Source of the DNA: Candidatus Altimarinota bacterium
GTDB taxonomy: Bacteria; Patescibacteriota; Gracilibacteria; Absconditabacterales; Absconditicoccaceae
Assembly: GCA_027062165.1 (NCBI GenBank)
Contig: JAMOTU010000060.1
Span: forward strand, 1-9,864
Length of the DNA: 9,864 nt
Reading direction: 5' to 3'
This document shows positions 6,845 through 9,864 of the stretch, one piece after another. Position numbers and translations under genes: made by a program. The notes under the pieces are model-generated. The model ran no database searches and had not been told where the DNA came from. It saw nothing but the letters and a program-made list of their open reading frames with translations. Position 1 is the first letter of the stretch, and each line of letters begins with the position of its first letter.

Positions 6845-8245
6845 TTATAATAAAGATTTAGCTTTCTTCTTAATCCATCGCTCTGTTTGTCTTGGTAATT
6901 TAGAAGTTTCTTCTTTATTTTTTAAAATCTGCTTAATTGCTTCTTCTAAAAAAATAGTATTTTGACTTCCTTTAAAAACAATTAAATATTTCTCTTTTGT
7001 ATTATTTAACTTATTTTTCAAAAATTTACCTAATTCAATAGAATTGTTAAACCATTTAACTTTGCTCATATCAAATCATATTTTTTCTAACTCATCAATC
7101 AAAAACTTTTTCATATTTTCTCCTACTAAAAAAACTTCATCTGCAATATTAAAAACTAATCCTGCCAACTCTCTATGTTTCTGTTCTGAAAATGTTCACA
7201 ATTCTCTCATATCTCACAAAACCAAAATCAATTTTCTATCTGAAAATAATTTATTTTTTAAATTATAACTAGTTTCTAAAATTTTTCTCATACTTTCAGG
7301 TGCAGCATTATAAGATGAATCTATTATAATACTATCATTAATTCATTCAAAAATACTAAATCTTCCTGGTAAAAGCTCAAAATACAATTTTAAATTTTCT
7401 CACAAATTACAACTTAAATCAAATCTTTTTGCAACTATTTGTAAAATAGCTAAACCAACTCCTATATAACCCATATTCTCTTTTCCTATAAGATTTGTTT
7501 TTATATGAAATTTTTGACTTTTAAGATAAATATCAGCTTCAGAATATATATAAAATTCATCATCTTTGCCTACTTTATAATCCACAAACCAAATATCAGG
7601 TTGTAAATCATCTTTTATTTTATGGTCGGAAGTTCTAAATAAAAACTTATCAACCCTAACTAATGGATAAATCTTTTTTACAAAATGATTATCGTAGTTT
7701 AAAAATACAACCTCTTTTGTATATAAAGCTAATTTTGCTTTTTCATTTAAAAGCTCATCAAAATTTGAAAAATATTGACTATGAACTTTATCAACAGAAG
7801 TAATAATACCAATATGAGGTTTTACTATATTAAGCAAAAAATCCATTTCTCAAGGATGATCAATTCAATACTCCAAAATTATCACATCATATTTCTTCTT
7901 TCAAAAAAAAGCTATTTTAAAAGCCAAAAATAAATTTTTCAAAAGTCAAAAAATACTAGGAGAATAATTCTCTATACCTAAAATAGAAAGAGACAAACCG
8001 TATTCTCAATTAAAATTTTTAGGTGAAGTATAAATATTTAACAAAAATTTGTTAGAAGACATACTCAGAAGATCATCAGAAGATATTTTTAGATATTTTT
8101 TCAATATTTGATAAATAATCATTCTACAAGAAGTTTTTCATACACTTCCGGTAATTCATATTACAAATGGCTTATACTTTTTAATATATCTTTTAGCAAA
8201 AAATCACAACATTTTATAAATTATTTTCAAAATTCTCTGTTTCAT
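6845..8245 (-). CDS. murF: MurF-type Mur ligase (UDP-MurNAc-tripeptide--D-Ala-D-Ala ligase-like), short N-terminus
   Basis: 466 aa. MurF adds D-Ala-D-Ala to UDP-MurNAc-tripeptide with ATP in the cytoplasm. The P-loop GITGSVGKTS is at residues 30-39. SPKNFNGEYGL (74-84) and EYGIDHPGEMD (125-135) match the substrate- and Mg-binding motifs of the central domain, followed by KPHIGIITSVDKVHSQYF. DSSYNAAPESM (309-319), LGDMRELGEHSEQKH (343-357) and FKGSQN (424-429) mark the C-terminal domain. Classical MurF has its P-loop near residue 110, so the UDP-binding N-terminal domain is replaced by a short basic-hydrophobic segment (MKQRILKIIYKMLGFFAKRY). There is also extra length, including a hydrophobic stretch FGLLKNLFLAFKIAFF (99-114), before the EYG motif. 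This arrangement resembles MurF-like proteins I recall from other Patescibacteria. The Arg of the usual KGSR motif is Gln428. First gene of the minus-strand cluster. A MurF-related ligase of other specificity cannot be excluded. Confidence 0.88.
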
Positions 8246-8328
8246 ATCTACAAAAGCTTGATTAAAATTTAAAAGTAAATATATTTAAATTTAATTTAAA
8301 AAATTTATTTCTTAAATCAATAAAAACA
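8246..8328. promoter_or_regulatory. Divergent promoter region between murF and the M17 aminopeptidase
   Basis: This 83-base gap of nearly pure A/T separates divergent genes and should carry both promoters. For the plus-strand gene, TTGATT (8258-8263), a 16-base spacer and TATATT (8280-8285) form a passable -35/-10 pair with a 43-base leader to the ATG at 8329. No comparably good pair was found for murF. Such hexamers are frequent by chance in this composition. Confidence 0.33.
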
Positions 8329-9750
8329 ATGAAAATAAAATTTTGACAAAACCTAAATGCTGAAAATCAAATAATAATCTTTCAAAAAGACGAAGATCTA
8401 AAAGAACTATCTATGCAAAAATTCAGTCAACAAAAATTACAATTTAAGAAAGGAGAAAATGTAAAAGCTGATATCTTCCCTGAAATAAAAAATAACAAAG
8501 TAGTATATACTCTACTTATAAAAATAAAAAATCTAAAAAAATTAGATGACGAACTAGAATCAAATATAGTACCACAAATAGCTAATACAATAAAAAAGAT
8601 AAAATGAAATTGGTTATTAGACCTTAAAAAAGATAATCTATTAAATGAAAATCAAAAAAAACTATTAACTGAACTTCTAATACAAGCTTTTTACAAGTTT
8701 GATAAATACTTATCAAAAAAAGAAAAACAATATTCATTAGGAGTAAATATTAATAAAGATTTAGAAAATCATTTAATAACTTTACAAAATAGTTTATACT
8801 TTACAAAAGATTTAGTAAACGAACCTCCTACTGCTATAAATCCTGAATCTATGGAAGAAGTTATAAAAAAAAGATTTAAAACAAAAGTCAAAATAAAAAC
8901 TATAAAATGAGAACAACTACAAAAATTATGATTAAATGGTATTTTTTATGTATGAAAAGGCTCCAAATATCCACCAAGATTAATAATTTTAGAATATAGA
9001 CCAAACAAAAAAGATAGTCGAAATATAGCTCTAATTTGAAAGGGTGTTACTTTCGATGCTTGAGGATACAATTTGAAACCAACTGGATATATTGAAGATA
9101 TGAAATCAGACATGGCCGGAGCAGCCACTGTTTTATGAATTTTAGACTACGCTATTAAAACAAATTTAAATAAAAATATAGTGGTAGCCGTTCCTCTTGT
9201 AGAAAACTTAGTATCTGATAGGTCTTTCAAACCTTGAGATATTATTAAAATGTATAACTGAAAAACTGTAGAAGTATGAAATACCGATGCAGAATGAAGA
9301 CTAATTTTAGCTGATAGTTTAGCTTATATTGAAAAAAATTATAAGCCAGAATATGTTTTTGATTTTGCCACATTAACAGGTGCACAATTAATCGCTTTGG
9401 GAAATAAAATTGCAGCAATTTTAGGAAAAAATGAAAATTTAATTAAAAAAATTCAAAAATTAAGTTGGCAAATCAAAGAAAGAGTATGGGAATTGCCTTT
9501 ATTTGGTAAATATTTTGAATGAATGAAATCAGAAATAGCAGATATGAATAATATTTTTTGATGAAAATGGGGACCTTGAACTATAACAGCTGCTTTATTT
9601 TTATCTCAATTTGTAAAAAATAAAAATTGGTGTCATTTTGATATAGCGGGTCCTGCCGGAATATTTTCAGGAAAAGATCCTCTTTATTGACATTGAGCTA
9701 CAGGATTCTGAGTAAGATTAGGAATTGAAATATTGAAAAATATTTTATAA
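8329..9750 (+). CDS. pepA: M17 family leucyl aminopeptidase (cytosol aminopeptidase)
   Basis: 473 aa, usual length about 450-500. The enzyme releases N-terminal amino acids from peptides in the cytoplasm using two metal ions and normally forms hexamers. Every catalytic residue is present with the same spacing as in E. coli PepA (known numbering in brackets): Lys238 (270) and Asp243 (275) in GKGVTFDAGG, Lys250 (282) in NLKP, Asp261 (293) in MKSDMAG, and Asp320, Glu322, Arg324 (352, 354, 356) in NTDAEGRL. Residues 1-150 are the divergent N-terminal domain, and [14 protein letters not shown] (about 164-177) opens the catalytic domain. FATLTGA, IAGPAG and GATGFGVR follow as expected. Gly237, Gly245 and Gly323, conserved in the family, are TGA codons. 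It stands divergent from murF and may be first in an operon with the partial gene at 9769. Function is secure; the symbol follows the family. Confidence 0.95.
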
Positions 9751-9768
9751 GCTTAATAAATCATAAAA

Positions 9769-9864
9769 ATGACTAGAAATTTCAAACTGATAGGTGGATT
9801 CTGAATAGCAGAAAAAGAAATTGAAAAAAGAATTCCTCATTATAAAAAACACGCGGAAAGTTTC
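9769..9864 (+). CDS. N-terminal part of an unrecognised protein (runs off the window)
   Basis: An ATG 18 bases after the aminopeptidase stop opens a frame of 32 codons to the window edge, with one TGA as Gly in LIGGFGIAEKEI. The sequence starts MTRNFKLIGGFGIAEKE and continues with a basic helix EIEKRIPHYKKHAESF. There is too little to name a family. The short gap and same direction suggest co-transcription with pepA. No Shine-Dalgarno sequence precedes the ATG. Confidence 0.55.

Noticed and set aside
7044..7268. 74-codon plus-strand frame
   Set aside because: It is antisense to the C-terminal domain of murF, whose motifs (LGDM, FKGS) are read on the other strand.
8053..8096. Sequence GATCATCAGAAGATATT inside murF resembling the 6122-6202 repeats
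   Set aside because: It differs from the 13-mer by an insertion, is explained by coding sequence, and such A/T-rich words are expected by chance.
8946..9128. 60-codon minus-strand frame
   Set aside because: It is opposite the metal-binding core of the M17 aminopeptidase and has no independent support.
496..9750. Many interrupted genes, suggesting pseudogenes or mass frameshifts
   Set aside because: The interruptions are all TGA with frame preserved on both sides and conserved glycines at those positions, so recoding explains them fully.

Overview
The window is strongly AT-rich chromosomal DNA from a bacterium that reads UGA as glycine (NCBI genetic code 25). Under the standard code nearly every gene is broken by in-frame TGA. 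With TGA=Gly, nine long uninterrupted frames appear, and TGA falls on invariant glycines of well-known motifs: GHLD in the M20 peptidase, NTDAEGRL in the M17 aminopeptidase, NEVDG in TrmH and LKPGG in a methyltransferase. TGG is still used for Trp in the same genes, so UGA=Trp is excluded. Visible stops are TAA or TAG only. This code is known from Gracilibacteria (BD1-5) and Absconditabacteria (SR1) of the Patescibacteria/CPR. The housekeeping genes indicate host chromosome rather than phage.

Layout. 1-281: 3' end of an unrecognised gene. 282-495: leader with a four-segment set of mutually exclusive hairpins ending in an intrinsic terminator, just ahead of 496-1974 (+), an ATP-grasp ligase-like protein of unknown substrate. 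2003-3103 (-): M20 metallopeptidase/deacylase, convergent with the ATP-grasp gene. 3169-4593 (+): single-pass membrane protein of unknown function with an OB-like segment. 4598-8245 (-): four closely spaced genes, in transcription order a MurF-type Mur ligase, a class I SAM methyltransferase, a MurI (glutamate racemase) family protein that appears to have lost its catalytic residues, and a TrmH-type tRNA ribose methyltransferase. A 114-base gap with short repeats separates the methyltransferase and the MurI-like gene. 8329-9750 (+): M17 leucyl aminopeptidase. 9769-9864 (+): 5' end of a further unrecognised gene.

How the genes may work together. MurF and the MurI-like protein both belong to cytoplasmic peptidoglycan precursor families, so the minus-strand cluster probably has a cell-wall component with tRNA modification added. 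The M20 and M17 enzymes would release amino acids from peptides, which suits organisms of this lineage with reduced biosynthesis. No mobile element, CRISPR array, tRNA or rRNA was found. No clear Shine-Dalgarno sequence precedes any of the start codons. The observations most worth following are the attenuator-like leader at 317-470 and the apparently non-catalytic MurI homologue.
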